From Dryocosmus kuriphilus (Eukaryota > Arthropoda > Insecta > Hymenoptera > Cynipidae), in assembly GCA_038277395.1 (NCBI GenBank), contig CM076197.1, forward strand, positions 86,813,050 through 86,877,049: a stretch of 64,000 nt of DNA, in the 5' to 3' direction. This document shows, one piece after another, positions 1 to 11,178 of the stretch. Every line of letters begins with the position of its first letter. Position 1 is the first letter of the stretch. Under the pieces are notes generated by a model. That model worked only from the letters and a program-made list of their open reading frames with translations. It was not told the origin of the DNA and did no database searches. The position numbers and the translations under genes are program-made.

Positions 1-740
1 TCGATTGGCATTTGTTATACTTTATATTGAAAGCCGTAAGATGGTCTTCTTAGGTTAGTCATGAACGTCTGCATGCACATTCAAGCCTCAACATTCGAAT
101 TTCAAAGAAATTCGAAGTTGGCAGAAAATGTAGGAAATCTTCGAACGCTTGCAGACTTCATTATGCATGACACTGGGCATGACTTGGTCATTGTATAACA
201 GCTGCAACTCGACAATTAATACATATTCAAGTTCAGCCAGGTAATTGATCTCGAAAACCGGATCATTCTGATGCGCAATTTGCGGATCAAACGAAAAATC
301 CAAAATTCGTATTAAAGCGTTGCATATCATTTTGATCCAATTCCGGGATCAAATTTATCAACTGGGATTTCCTATGTACAGGATAGTGGATAGAGAGAGA
401 AAATTCAATGTGCTGTAGTCCCGTTTTATTACCGAGGATCTGGTCCAAGTAAATCTGGTATCGTAAAGTAGAAAATCCATTGAAAAACAGTTCCCTGATT
501 CAATAACTTCTCCAGTCTTAAAATCGGGAACTTTTATTTCAGGTAATAAAGTCATCTATTCGTCTGACAAAAATCAATAGAAATTCGTAAGGTTTCATAT
601 TCTTCTATACAATGAAATGTCTTCGAGAACATACAGTGGCCACACTGATTTAACAGAATGGTGTGAAGGGGAAAGCGTGATAATCCTTGATTGTTCCATA
701 TCATGTATTTTAACGTGTTGAATCACATTGAACAGGAACG
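1..740. other. No gene recognised
   Basis: AT-rich sequence with only short chance open frames on the minus strand. A small inverted pair (ttgatcc...ggatcaa, about 331-355) is visible. It presumably belongs to the upstream intron or flank of the sidestep-family gene. Confidence 0.5.
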
Positions 741-1270
741 AGAAGCATGACATTGTGTCATACTGGTCAAATAATCAAGTCAAAGATAAATCACGAAATA
801 ACGCATCCATCCATTCATCCATTTTGCTCTGTTGATCCTCTTGGATTACGTCCTCTGTCGTGCGATGTCCGACCATCTCTACATGCGAAACCCGTTTTAC
901 GAACAGCACTCATCGACCCGTACCACCACGACACCCGTTTCGAACCTCGTTTCAACATCGCACAACATCGAATTTGCGGAAATACCGCGAGCAGGAGACC
1001 TCCCTCGGCATATGCTCCAGAGGCAGGAAGGGAATAGACCGGACAGCGTGCCTGTATAAATGGCGGCATACTCTGGGTGTATTATGTACGAGTGGATTCA
1101 CCAATCTACTGGTTACTGGAATCGGTAGGGTTGCTTTCCCATATGCGACCAAATCATCACCGCTTAGTAGTTCCGACGTATCCTGCATCTCTTGTCTATA
1201 GTTGGAGGATAACAGCAGTTGACTTTCATAGGATTTGAGTTTTGGTATCACTGCTCGTAAACTCTAATCA
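740..1270. promoter_or_regulatory. GC-richer non-repetitive island, candidate regulatory or conserved non-coding DNA
   Basis: Base composition rises clearly against the AT-rich surroundings, with many CpG dinucleotides. Overlapping open frames of 75-113 codons occur on both strands, which is what GC-rich DNA gives by chance; none resembles a known protein. A TATA-like TATAAATG lies at 1055-1062. It shares no repeat with the rest of the window. An alternative is an unrecognised exon or the body of an old element. Confidence 0.3.
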
Positions 1271-1600
1271 CAGTGTCGACAAAAAAGTTTTAGGGTTGCT
1301 ACTGTCATAAAAAACCTGGAAAAGTCATGGACTTTGTAAATCTTCAAACCATAGCAACCCTGAGTTTGCAAACCTCAGAAGCTGGCCACTTCTGCTTTAA
1401 TGTCTCAACTAATAAACTCTAATCACAGTGTCATTAAAACATGTTGCAAACAAAAAATAATGCTTCCGAGGCAAACTACAACCGTTCTCTAATTATTACG
1501 TAACAGAAGTCAATTTTCTTAGAGTTTTGAGTTTTGGTATCACTGTTAATCAATTCTAATCACAATGTCACCAAAACATTCTGCAAACCTTAAAAGATGA
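1238..1600 (+). repeat. Short dispersed repeat, three partial copies
   Basis: The motif ctctaatcacagtgtc occurs at about 1262-1277 and 1418-1433, with a variant at about 1555-1570. Two copies are preceded by gagttttggtatcactg (about 1237 and 1528). The copies lie about 150 bp apart in the same orientation, as in a decayed tandem repeat. Confidence 0.5.
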
Positions 1601-3140
1601 ACCATTTGTATAATATAGTTTTCCGCTTTCAGATTACTTTGTGCAAATATTTGAAGAACAGTCTCAAACACCCACGAATTTTTCATTTCAAATCTCACGA
1701 TTCTATTCAGCAGATATTCAACTACATTAATTTAAATAAAGGTTGTCCTTTTTTTAGCTCACTGATTGCTTACTATATATTCATTAGCCATTATTCAGTT
1801 TATTACCTGAATATCAGTCTGATTTCATTCAATATAACTAATCAAGCAAAAGTTCACATCCTTTTTTCATAAAGGTCATCATTCATTCAAGCAAATATTC
1901 GCTAAATTTTTATTGTTCATACGGAAAGTATAATTAAATCTTCCCTCTAAAGTTCACTTTTCGATTGAGTTATTATACATGACAGGCAGTTAGATCCTAA
2001 ACATCATTAATGGACTATCTATAGTGTGAATGTTCTATCTGACCAGTAATTATGCCGCGTGAGAAACTTCTATGTTCGTCTTTATAATCAGAATCACTGA
2101 ATTGCTCGATAACTACTATTATTCTGCACATAATATTGTTCCCGTTTTCAAGCAAATGTAGCGTAAAGGACAATGTACTTGCGAAAAGCTATCACATGAA
2201 TACTGGAACTTTGTGTAGTAGATGCACACGCCACTGGACTATTGTTTACTCGACCACACCCCAAGCTGTATTATATTGCTGGACTACGAAATGAGTATAT
2301 TAATAGCTGATACGTCAGGTTCTACTATTATGTTATGTTATTGTCCTGTGCAAACAAACCGTCTGACATTTCTGTTTGAATATCCTAAATTATTAATTAG
2401 CAATAAAGCTATGATCTGACAATATTATTCAACAAGAGATTTGAAGTTGCTCATGAAATCATCAGTTCTATGTGTGTTGTCGAAGCAGTCAGTGAAATTA
2501 CACTGAAAATCACTTACAATGAGGTCGGTTCTAAATGCAGATGCTTTGGGAATTAGGTGATTTAAAATTCACGTAATATACGTTTAGAGTGGCTACAGAA
2601 CCAGAAAAAACAGGAAATGAATTTAAAAAAATTGTGTTAGTAGATCAATAAATATGCAATTTTAAATGATAAATTAACAATATAGTACATAATCTCAAAC
2701 TGATAATCACTTCCCGTATTTGGTTCACTCAAACCATCTTTACAATTCCAAACAGTAATGAAGACCCTGAGCTTCATATCTCCATATGGAATCATATGAA
2801 ACAGATAGTACAATATAGGTTCATTCCCGAAGCAGAGCAACCCAGAGGGAATCTTGAGTCCATTCACATCGTTTATTCGGCATTGTTCGGCCAGAACAAT
2901 ACAAGAGATTACTAAAAATCTGAAAGAGAGAACTCGAGAGGATTATATCCACTTGACGCATATGCTCACTGGATAAGTTCCTGAATGGGCAATCGCAGTT
3001 TAAACTTGCCACTAAGATTTAACAAACCCTCTTCCCATCCTACCTACCCTTATTTATAAATTCATGTTCAGAAGTTCTGCCATATTACTCTCTATATGTA
3101 TATAGATTATACAATGGAACTGTTTGTTTACTTGTTTTAG
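1600..3140. other. Intronic AT-rich sequence, no gene recognised
   Basis: Only short, low-complexity open frames occur. No transposase motif, terminal repeat or coding homology could be seen up to the splice acceptor at 3140. Confidence 0.5.
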
Positions 3141-3346
3141 TTTTGACATGAGAGGCAAGCATGCTGAGAAAAGCTCACATTGGAAGGATGAGTACCTCAA
3201 AGACCGAGCGTATTTCAGAACTGCCACCGAACCAGCATCTTTGAATATCAACCATGTAGAAGACAAAGACCAGGGCGAGTACAGATGCAGAGTAGACTTC
3301 ATCAAGAGTCCCACGAGAAATTCCAGAATTCAACTCAACGTTATTG
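3141..3346 (+). CDS. Sidestep-family Ig protein, internal exon a (end of Ig domain 1)
   Basis: The exon encodes about 68 residues, from FDMRGKHAEK through AYFRTATEPASLNI and the Ig motif DQGEYRCRVDF to SPTRNSRIQLNVI. The DxGxYxC motif is the F-strand of an Ig V-type domain, and the RVDFxxSPTRN stretch is a hallmark of sidestep family proteins. These are cell-surface receptors that guide motor axons and pair with Beat proteins in insects. The acceptor is a pyrimidine-rich tract ending ttttag at 3140; the donor is GTGAGT at 3347-3352. The exon enters with one base completing a codon and leaves in phase 1, which matches the next exon. The preceding exon, which should carry the first Ig cysteine and the signal peptide, is not in the window. 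Family assignment is firm; which side paralogue this is remains unknown. Confidence 0.88.
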
Positions 3347-4149
3347 GTGAGTTATTCTAGTTATTTAGTGTTATACAGTTTTATTGTTTGAAATCACTCA
3401 GTTTTATGCAACGAATGCAACCATTCCCTAAATGTTAATAAAGATCATTTTTTAGGACGAACGAAGTATAGTTATTTCATGCCAAAGAGAAATGAGGTCA
3501 AATCGGGGCAAAGTTGTGAACATTCATTTGTAAAATAATTGAAAAGATATAATTAGGCGAATATTTTTTTCTTAATGATGCTGTCACTACTAGAAATTAT
3601 TCATCCATTCACTCATAAGTATATTTTTAAGTCTTTTATTATTTTCATTGTTATATTATAAAATTCGCAAGTCTGTCCCGAGGTCTTAGAATCGGGGGTA
3701 AAGTTGAAATAAAACTGTGTTCTCTAATAGTTGGAGCCTGTTTTTTGAAAGTAAAACACCTCAATGTAATGGCCTGAAAATTAAAAAGTCTAAAATTTAA
3801 TAACATCCAAATTTAGATATTTTTATACTCGAATATTTCCAAGTTTGTGTCTCTTTAAATTTTATAAAGCTTTAAAAATGAATTGTAATTAAATTTTAAA
3901 TATTGCAAATCTGATTTTCAAAACTTGTGATTGTTTTTTTTAATACTTATGCTTCAAATTTGTAGTCTTTTTAGGTCTTCTGAATTGTAGGTGTCTAATA
4001 TTGAATGTTTTCATTTATGAATATTCTAAATGGAATCTATTTTCAAATTAGATACACTTAACATCTATTTTCTTAAAATTTGAGCGCCTTCCAAATTCGA
4101 AAATTTTTTATCTATGAATCCAGTTTACTTTGTAACAATTTAATTTGTA

Positions 4150-5690
4150 TCTTAATATAAAATTCTGTGGTAATTGTGGAATGTTCTAACATTTCTTTGG
4201 GTATTCTGATATATCCTGGAGTTTTCTAGAATAATGTGTTTTAATTACCAATAAAGCGAAAAAAAGAAGAACTGGTTTCGTCAAAACATTCAAAACTAAA
4301 TTTATTTCAAAAATCCTTTCAACATTGGTAAAACCGATGCGTTTTACAAAAGTACTCGTCCTAAAAATTATTTCTATTAAAACTTAGGGAATGGTTCCGT
4401 TTTACTTGTCATTATCTCTAAACTACATTAATATTGAACCATGTGGTTTTTTACTATAAACTATTTGTATTTCTTCATTTGTTTTGATCTATTGAGTTTA
4501 TGTATTCAGATGATTGTCTCAACACTTTGCTCTTTGATTGTGTAACCTTCAAAATGACTCAAAGGTTCTGGGGTTTTCTTGAATATTTCTTATTCATGAA
4601 ATGCCCTGTAAATTTTGGAATGTTCAAGAACAGAATCTTCTATAATGTTCTAAAAAGGATATGGAATCTTGTACAATATTCTGGAATTTTCTCGAATATT
4701 CTAGGCTTGAAAAGTCTTCTATTTCTAAAATCTTTGAATTTTTCTCAAATCTTAAATTTTCTAGAATACTTTATACTTTGATTTAGCATCCTTTGCTTCT
4801 TAAATTCTTCGAAAATTTTTAATTAGCAATGTTCTTGGCTTATCTAGAGAAATTTTTGAATACTCTAGAAAGTTCTAAAATGTTTTTGCAGTTTTAGTGG
4901 AATATTCTAGTGTTCTGAGCTTTTCTTCAATTGCTTTTTAAACTAGTTTTTAATATTAATATTTAATCTATGTTCCCGAAGCATATATAGAACCTTGTGC
5001 AATATTTTAGAATTCTAAATTGTTTCGAGTGCCTTAGAATTTTCTAGATCATTCCTAGAATGTGCGAGAACTTTCTAAAGGATTTTCAAACTTTCTAGAA
5101 GGTCCTTGTACATTTTGGACTAGTCTGAAATTTTCTAGAATATTTTACTACTTTTGTACTCTTTAGAATGTTTTGTAATTTTCTAGAATGTTCTACAATA
5201 TTCTGTAAAGTTTTTGCTAGAATGTTTTAGAATAGTCTGGCATTTTTTTATATTATTCTGCAAGTCTATTATGTTTTGGAATTTTAAACAATCTTTTGAA
5301 ATGTTTTAGAGTGTTGTGGGATTATCCTGGAATAAATTTTCTATAATACCTTAGATTTTAAATAAACATACCTAATTTATTTCTAAAATTCCTCGAGAAT
5401 TAGAGACTAGGAATATTCTTGACCTTTTTAGAGAAATGGAATGTTCTGACAATGTTGTGGATTGTTTTTGAAATTTTTGTAGAATTTTCTGGTGTTTGGA
5501 ATTATTTAGAATCCTTTCTAATAGGACTTTATAAAGCATTTTGCAATTTTCTAGAAGGTCCGTAAACATTCTGGAATGTTCTGGAATTTTCTAGAATATT
5601 TAGCAGTTTTATTAAGCACTCTTAGAATGTTCTGAAATCTTCTAGAATATTCTGCAATATTCTGTATTGTCCTTGCTGGAATATTGTACA
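4150..5690. repeat. Degenerate TTCTAGAA-rich tandem region
   Basis: About 1.5 kb is built from diverged copies of a short unit like ttctagaatattctgcaa. Perfect TTCTAGAA or near-perfect forms recur, for example near 4225, 4757, 5092, 5135, 5180, 5500, 5590 and 5640. The unit matches the TTCnnGAA inverted pair bound by heat shock factor, but it also arises simply from an AT-rich self-complementary repeat. No TATA box or gene start is adjacent. Confidence 0.6.
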
Positions 5691-6250
5691 CTCAAAAAAA
5701 AGTATAGGTTAGCTAACAATACTTATCTTTGATCTAACTACAAATATCGTTGGAAATGAATAAACGATATTTGCGAAACCTTTAAAATAAGAATTTTCAT
5801 TGTAATTTATTTTGACTATTATCATTAATGAATCACATTTTCAAAACATTTTAAAAAATATTATACAGCTTAAATCGAAATGTTGTAAGTTTGAATAGAG
5901 CGTTAATTAAATAGAAATAATTTTAACAAAGGTTTGAAATTTATGATTGATTTCATAGTTAACCTTAAAATTATAAATACTAAAAATGGTCTAATCGAAG
6001 GAGAAACAATCTGCCCCCTTCCGGCTTTGCTCTTGCCACTGTATGGAAAAGTCTATGATGATTAATCAATAATAAAGCTCTAAATTACCAAATAATTAAA
6101 TTGATATGGTTGCTGCACTCAAAGTTTTTTATAAATACTTTTGTAACAAAAGACAAATTTAAATTTAATATTTTAATAACTTAAAACATTTCTTTGACTT
6201 TAGAGTTCTATACCAATGTTACTTAAATTCTACAATACTTAGAAAAAAAA
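5690..6250. other. No gene; small inverted repeat
   Basis: A 10-nt perfect inverted pair caaatatcgt/acgatatttg lies at about 5742-5773, close to the palindrome gttagctaac near 5708. The remainder is unremarkable AT-rich DNA before the hairpin-ended element begins. Confidence 0.4.
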
Positions 6251-7436
6251 TCTGCCCGCTTCGTGGGCACATTCTCATCTCGCGCTTCGCGCGAAGAATA
6301 AGCGTGCCTGGGGCGCGCGTCTGTTTGTACTCGCCCTTCGCGCTCGATAGATTATTCACCTCGCGCTACGCGCTCGGTGTTTATGGATCGTATAAACCTT
6401 TAAATTAAAAATTACAAAAGAAATTACTTTACTTAAGGCTCTATCGCTCTTAAGGAATACATTCTAATCATGACACTCGCGCTTCCGCTCGATAATTACA
6501 TTTTTTTTAAACACATTGTAGATTAGTAAAGTTTTTTTGTGACTTTCCAAATTTTCACAATACAGGATTTCGATTCTTAAAAGTAAAACGATGAGTCTTA
6601 TAAATAAATTTTGTTATAGCTCTTTCCAAGGTGAATTCTGCTTGTTAATATTTTCTCATAACTTTCAGAGTTTTGCTGAAAAGTGGTTTTCTTTATATTT
6701 CATAACATATTTCACGAATAACTTAAAAACTACGCGTCTGCTGAAAAAAATTATAGAGAGCAAATTTGTAGATCTTTTTAGGTTGAACAACCTTGTTTAT
6801 TATCATTTTTTCGTATCTTCCATAATTTGGCGGGAAATTTGAAATTTTTTATTTTTAGTAACGTTTTATCGATTAAAACAAAAACCGTGCATTTTATCAA
6901 AAAATGGTTGAAACAAAATTTGTAGATCTTTTTGAATTAAATAACTTTGTAGTTTACCATGTTTTTGCATCTGGAATATTTTGGCGGGAAACCAGAGTTT
7001 TTTAATTCTAATAGCGTTTTCTTGATTAAAACAAAAATTTCAACAAAAATTTTTCATTCATTTTATCAAAAAGCGGTTAAGACAAAATTTGTAGATTTTT
7101 CTGAGATGAACAATTTTACTTTCTTACATTTTTTTTGTATCTCTCATAGTTTAGCCGAAAAATGGATTTTTTGATTTTGTGAAAACCGTTTTTGATGGAT
7201 AAAACCATAACCGTTGGTCAAAAACCGCTGGTTAGCGAACTCGTCCTTTCTTTTTAGACTTTAAAGAAGTGTGCCAAAGCGCAATCCAATCCGATTAGTC
7301 CTTCGAAAGTTATCGTGGGAACAGACGACAACGACGACAACGACAACGACAACGACGACAACAACGACGACAACGCCAACAGACAGACAGACACGGTCGT
7401 AAAAACCATTTTTTTCGGATTCAGGAGGTCCTAAAA

Positions 7437-8309
7437 CGTGGGATTTCATGAAATCCGCGAAAGTCAAAAAATTTTTTTTACGCATAAATCTAATACCTTC
7501 TCTGATGAGAATGTAAAAATTAAGTGTCGAGCGCGGAGCGCTAGTGTCATGATGAGAATGTCCCGTGTAGAAATTTCGAAAGAGGTCTAGTGGGGCCCTC
7601 ACTAGTTTTTTGATAAAATGAACCTTTTTCTAGCCGGGCCCCAGAAATATCGTAACGCTTTTGTCAGTGTGGACCCTACTAGAACGTCTAGTAGGGGTCT
7701 AGTGGATATCGCCCTTGCACATCATTTTTTTGCCCTATCAAAGAAAGGGCCCTGCTGTGGCCCTAGTCAGGTTATTTATAAGACCGTTTTACTTTTAGAT
7801 ACAGTGATAATTATAAATTCCTTAAGGGCGATAGAGCCTTAAGTATATATAGTTCTATGAATTTGGATGATTTAAAGTAGAAATGCTCGAAATACCTACT
7901 TATATCGTGGAGATTTCATGAAATCCGCGAAAGTCAAATTTTTTCGCATAAATCTAATACCTTCTCTGATGAGAGATGTAAAAATTAAGTGTCGAGCGCG
8001 GAGCGCTAGTGTCATGATGAGAATGTCCCGTGTAGAAATTTCGAAAGAGGTCTAGTGGGGCCCTCACTAGTTTTCCCTTTTTCTAGCCGGGCCCCAGAAA
8101 GATCGTAACGCTTTTGTCAGTGTGGACCCTACTAGACGTTCTAGTAGGGGTCTAGTGGATATCGCCCTTGCACAGCCCTATCAAAGAAAGGGCCCTGCTG
8201 TGGCCCTAGTCAGGTTCCCGTTAGATACAGTGATAATTATAAACCTATATATAGTTATGAATTTGGGATGATTTAAAGTAGAAATGCTCGAAATACCTAC
8301 TTATATCGT
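7437..8309 (+). repeat. Tandem duplication with block indels (7437-7905 and 7906-8309)
   Basis: Both copies start cgtgg(ag)atttcatgaaatccgcg and end aaatacctacttatatcgt, and they are nearly identical where aligned. The second is about 65 bp shorter. It lacks discrete blocks present in the first, including the ccttaagggcgatagagccttaag segment (about 7819-7843) and a gataaaatgaac segment (about 7612-7623). Both contain the unusual CTAG-rich stretch with ggtctagtgggg and tctagccgggcccc. Confidence 0.75.
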
Positions 8310-8532
8310 CTCAAATACATCCGTAGAAATAAACGTAAAATTATGTTTGTTTATATTACATTTTATTAATTTTTAAATAATTTTCAAAGAAAAATATAAA
8401 TGTTACATATCCTTAATCCTGTTCTTTTTGCACATTTTTCCCTTGTTCTCGAGATCTCCTTCCGCCATCCCAGTCCCTGGCATTAGGCGAAACATGATTT
8501 AACTCATGTCAGATAGGAAATACATTTGTCTT

Positions 8533-8829
8533 ATTGCTTCACTGCTTTGATTTCTGTGGAAATTCGAAACCGCAGCTGAAAAATTTTTAATTCATTATTT
8601 ATAGACCGTGAAATAGTATATTCAATACATAAATAAATGCTTAGTTTCTAATAAACTTACCTAGCATGCATGAACACATTCTTGTCTCCCTAAAAATTCG
8701 TTTATTTCCACATGCCTTCATGGCTAAGAATTGAAGAGCAACCTTTTTGGATAAATATCTTTTTAAAATATTGTTAATGGTTTTTCTCACATTTTTCTTT
8801 CCATCAAAGTGAAGCGACAGTGATGCCAT
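8533..8829 (-). CDS. DUF4806-like small spliced reading frame, possibly truncated
   Basis: On the minus strand an ATG at 8829 opens a frame reading MASLSLHFDGKKNVRKTINN, then ILKRYLSKKVALQF and CGNKRIFRETRMCSCML. It reaches a consensus donor GTAAGT (8660-8655). A matching acceptor ccacag at 8559-8554 gives a 107-bp intron; splicing adds EIKAVKQ and a stop. The order GG(K)xxxxxxxxILxxxLSxxxAxxF...GxKxxFxxTxxC follows the C-terminal DUF4806 domain seen in many insect and transposon-linked proteins, and the splice restores the continuation expected there. At about 63 codons it is shorter than the domain and stops early, so it may be a remnant carried by the surrounding repeat. The match is by eye only. 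Confidence 0.42.
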
Positions 8830-8934
8830 TTAAAAAATGACTGACACGCGTGACTCATGACAACACGACTGACACTCCATGAAATTTACCAAAGAGAGGT
8901 TATGTTGTACGTCGCCTAACGGCCGAACCTTATA

Positions 8935-9120
8935 TAACTACAAAAGTGAGGTTAGAGGGGATTCTCTAGTCTGGGCCTCACTAGATACAGACTTGTCAAT
9001 GTAAAAAATTGCTTACTAGCACCAGATAGGGCCCTGATTTGTTCTTTCTAGACTAGAACTTCTAGTCTGCGCCATACTAGAACCCCACTTCAAACAGGGA
9101 AATATAAGGAAATTTCTACA
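8935..9120. repeat. CTAG-rich palindromic segment
   Basis: Repeated ctctagt, actagat, tctagac and tctagtctg words, together with gggccc motifs, resemble the CTAG-rich part of the duplicated segment at 7590-7700. It lies just inside the right arm of the composite element. Confidence 0.45.
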
Positions 9121-9438
9121 CGGGGTATTCCTTAAGATCGATAGAGCCTTAAGCAAAAAAATTTCTTTTGTAATTTTTAATAAAATTTAAATTTAATAAT
9201 TTCCTTTAAAAAATGTAGGTGGTTTGGAAAATTAAGACCAAAATTACAAAAATTACCAAATTACACTGATAAATGATTTGATCTTTAATTTAAAGGTTTA
9301 TACTATCCATAAACACCGAGCGCGTAGCGCGAGGTAACAACCTATCGAGCGCGAAGCGCGAGTGCCATCAGTCGCGCGCTCCAGGCGCGCTCATACTTCG
9401 CGCGAAACGCGCGATAATAATGTGCCCGCAAAGCGGGC

Positions 9439-9714
9439 AAATTTTTTTGCTTTCAAATACAGGAAGGACTAGATATTTTTTCACGTTTAAAACTCTGGAG
9501 GTTAATTTTAAAATATAAGTTTAGACTTTTAAATTAACGTTTCTAAATGTAAAGACCTCAATTTCTGCAACTGTTTGTATTATTTCGGATCCTTTTCTTC
9601 TCAGATTGAATTCCTCTCGAAATTGATTGATTCATTTTAATATTTTCAACTTTTTAAATAAGAGGGGAATGCTTATCACGAATAGGGATTGTTTTGGGAA
9701 ATAAATTTTTGTTT
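9439..9714. other. No gene recognised
   Basis: AT-rich sequence between two copies of the hairpin-ended family, with no repeat or coding signal I can identify. Confidence 0.4.
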
Positions 9715-11178
9715 TTTCGATTTTTCGAAATGAATGTTTAAAATCGATCTTTTCATTAAAATTTATTTTATATGTAGTTTTCGTGAAATCAGATCTTTTT
9801 ATATTTTATAAATCATTAATTTGATAATTTTTTGATACTCATAGTTAAGAAATAAACTAGTATTAGGAATATACGAGTAGATTCTTAGAAACAAGATTTC
9901 GGGCTTTGGGAAGAAAAATGAATGTTTAAAATCGTATTTCTCATGAAAATTTAATTTTACACCAGATCTTTTTGACTTAAACAACTTTTTTTTTTATCAT
10001 TTTTTTGTATTTTGAATATTTAGACGGGAAACTACCGTTTTTTAATTTTATTTGGTGAGAAATTTGATTTTTTTTAACAACGTTTTTCTCGATTAAAAGA
10101 AAAACCGTACACTAAATCAAAAAGTGGTTAAAAACAAAATTTGTAGATCTTTTTTATTTCAATAATTTTGTTTATTGTAATTTTTTTTTGTATCTTGAAT
10201 ATTTTTACCGGAAACCGCAGTTTTTTATTTTTATTTGTCGAGAAATTACAATTTTTTATTTTTAATAACGTTTTTCTCGATTAAAACAAAAACCGCACAT
10301 TAAATCAAAAAATGGTTAAAATAAAATTTGTAGATCTTTTTAATTTGAACAATTTTGTTTGTTATCATCATTTTTTTGTATTCCTAATATTTTGATAAGA
10401 AACTACCGTTTTTTATTTTTATTTGGTGAGAAATTTGAATTTTTTTTCAATAACATTTTTCTCGATTAAAAGAAAAACAGTAAACTAAATTGAAAAATGG
10501 TTAAAACAAAATTTGTAAATGTGTTTTAGTTGAACAACTTTGATCATTATTATTTCTTTGTATCTTGAAAATGTTAGCCAGAAACAGCAATTTTCTATTT
10601 TTATTTGTCGAGTTTGAATTTTTGATTTTTTAATAGCGTTTTCTTCATTAAAACAAAAAACGTGCATTCTATCAAAAAATAGTTAAATCAAATTTTGTAG
10701 ACCTTTTTGAGTTGAACAATTTTGTTTATTATCATTTTTTTCGTATCTGGAATATTTTTTCGGGAAACCACAGTTTTTTATGTTTAATGATACTTCTTCG
10801 ATTAAAACAAAAAACCGTGCACTTTATTAAAAAATGGTTAAGAAAAACTTTCTAAATTTTTTTAAGATAAACAATTTTAGTTATATACATATTTTCTGTA
10901 TCTTGCATAGTTTAGCCTGAAAATGGATTTTTTGATTTTGTGAAAACCGTTTTTGATGGATAAAACCATAACCGTTGGTCAAAAGTAGCTGGTTAACGAA
11001 CTCGCCCTTACTTTTTACGCTCTAAAGAAGTGTGCAAAAGCGCAACCCAATCCGATTAGTCCTTCGAAATTTATCGCGACCACAGATGACGACGACTCAA
11101 AACGTGGAGATTTGATGAAAATTGGGGGGGGGGGGGGGTCAAATTTTACACAAATCTAATACCTTCTGATGAGAATGT
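9715..11178 (+). mobile_element. Hairpin-family element copy with internal tandem array
   Basis: A tandem array of diverged units of roughly 150-200 bp runs from about 9960 to 10900. Each unit holds GTAGATCTTTTT, a gaacaactttg word, tatcattttttt, a gggaaac word and a cgattaaaacaaaaaccg word. The copy ends with a 15-G run (11124-11138), an aatctaataccttc word and GATGAGAATGT (11168-11178). The whole 1.5-kb stretch is repeated in the same orientation at 56940-58632, including the left part before the array. No protein is encoded. Confidence 0.6.

Larger units (their letters stand above)
6254..9438. mobile_element. Composite element of the hairpin-ended repeat family, long inverted ends
   Basis: The left end carries the hairpin GCCCGCTTCGTGGGC (6254-6268) followed by ACATTCTCATC. 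The right end carries the complementary arrangement, with hairpin GCCCGCAAAGCGGGC (9424-9438). The two arms (about 6254-6440 and 9150-9438) are inverted copies containing repeated GCGCGAAGCGCG palindromes and a cttaagg...ccttaag block. Inside are three or four units of a tandem repeat marked by GTAGATCTTTTT (6770-7100), an ACGACA microsatellite (7325-7378), the palindrome ATTTCATGAAAT, and a GATGAGAATGT end (7504-7514). A tandem duplication and a small coding frame follow. No transposase was found, so this is a non-autonomous element. Confidence 0.65.

Noticed and set aside
1597..1872. 91-codon + frame with hydrophobic stretches
   Set aside because: AT-rich chance frame without homology or splice context.
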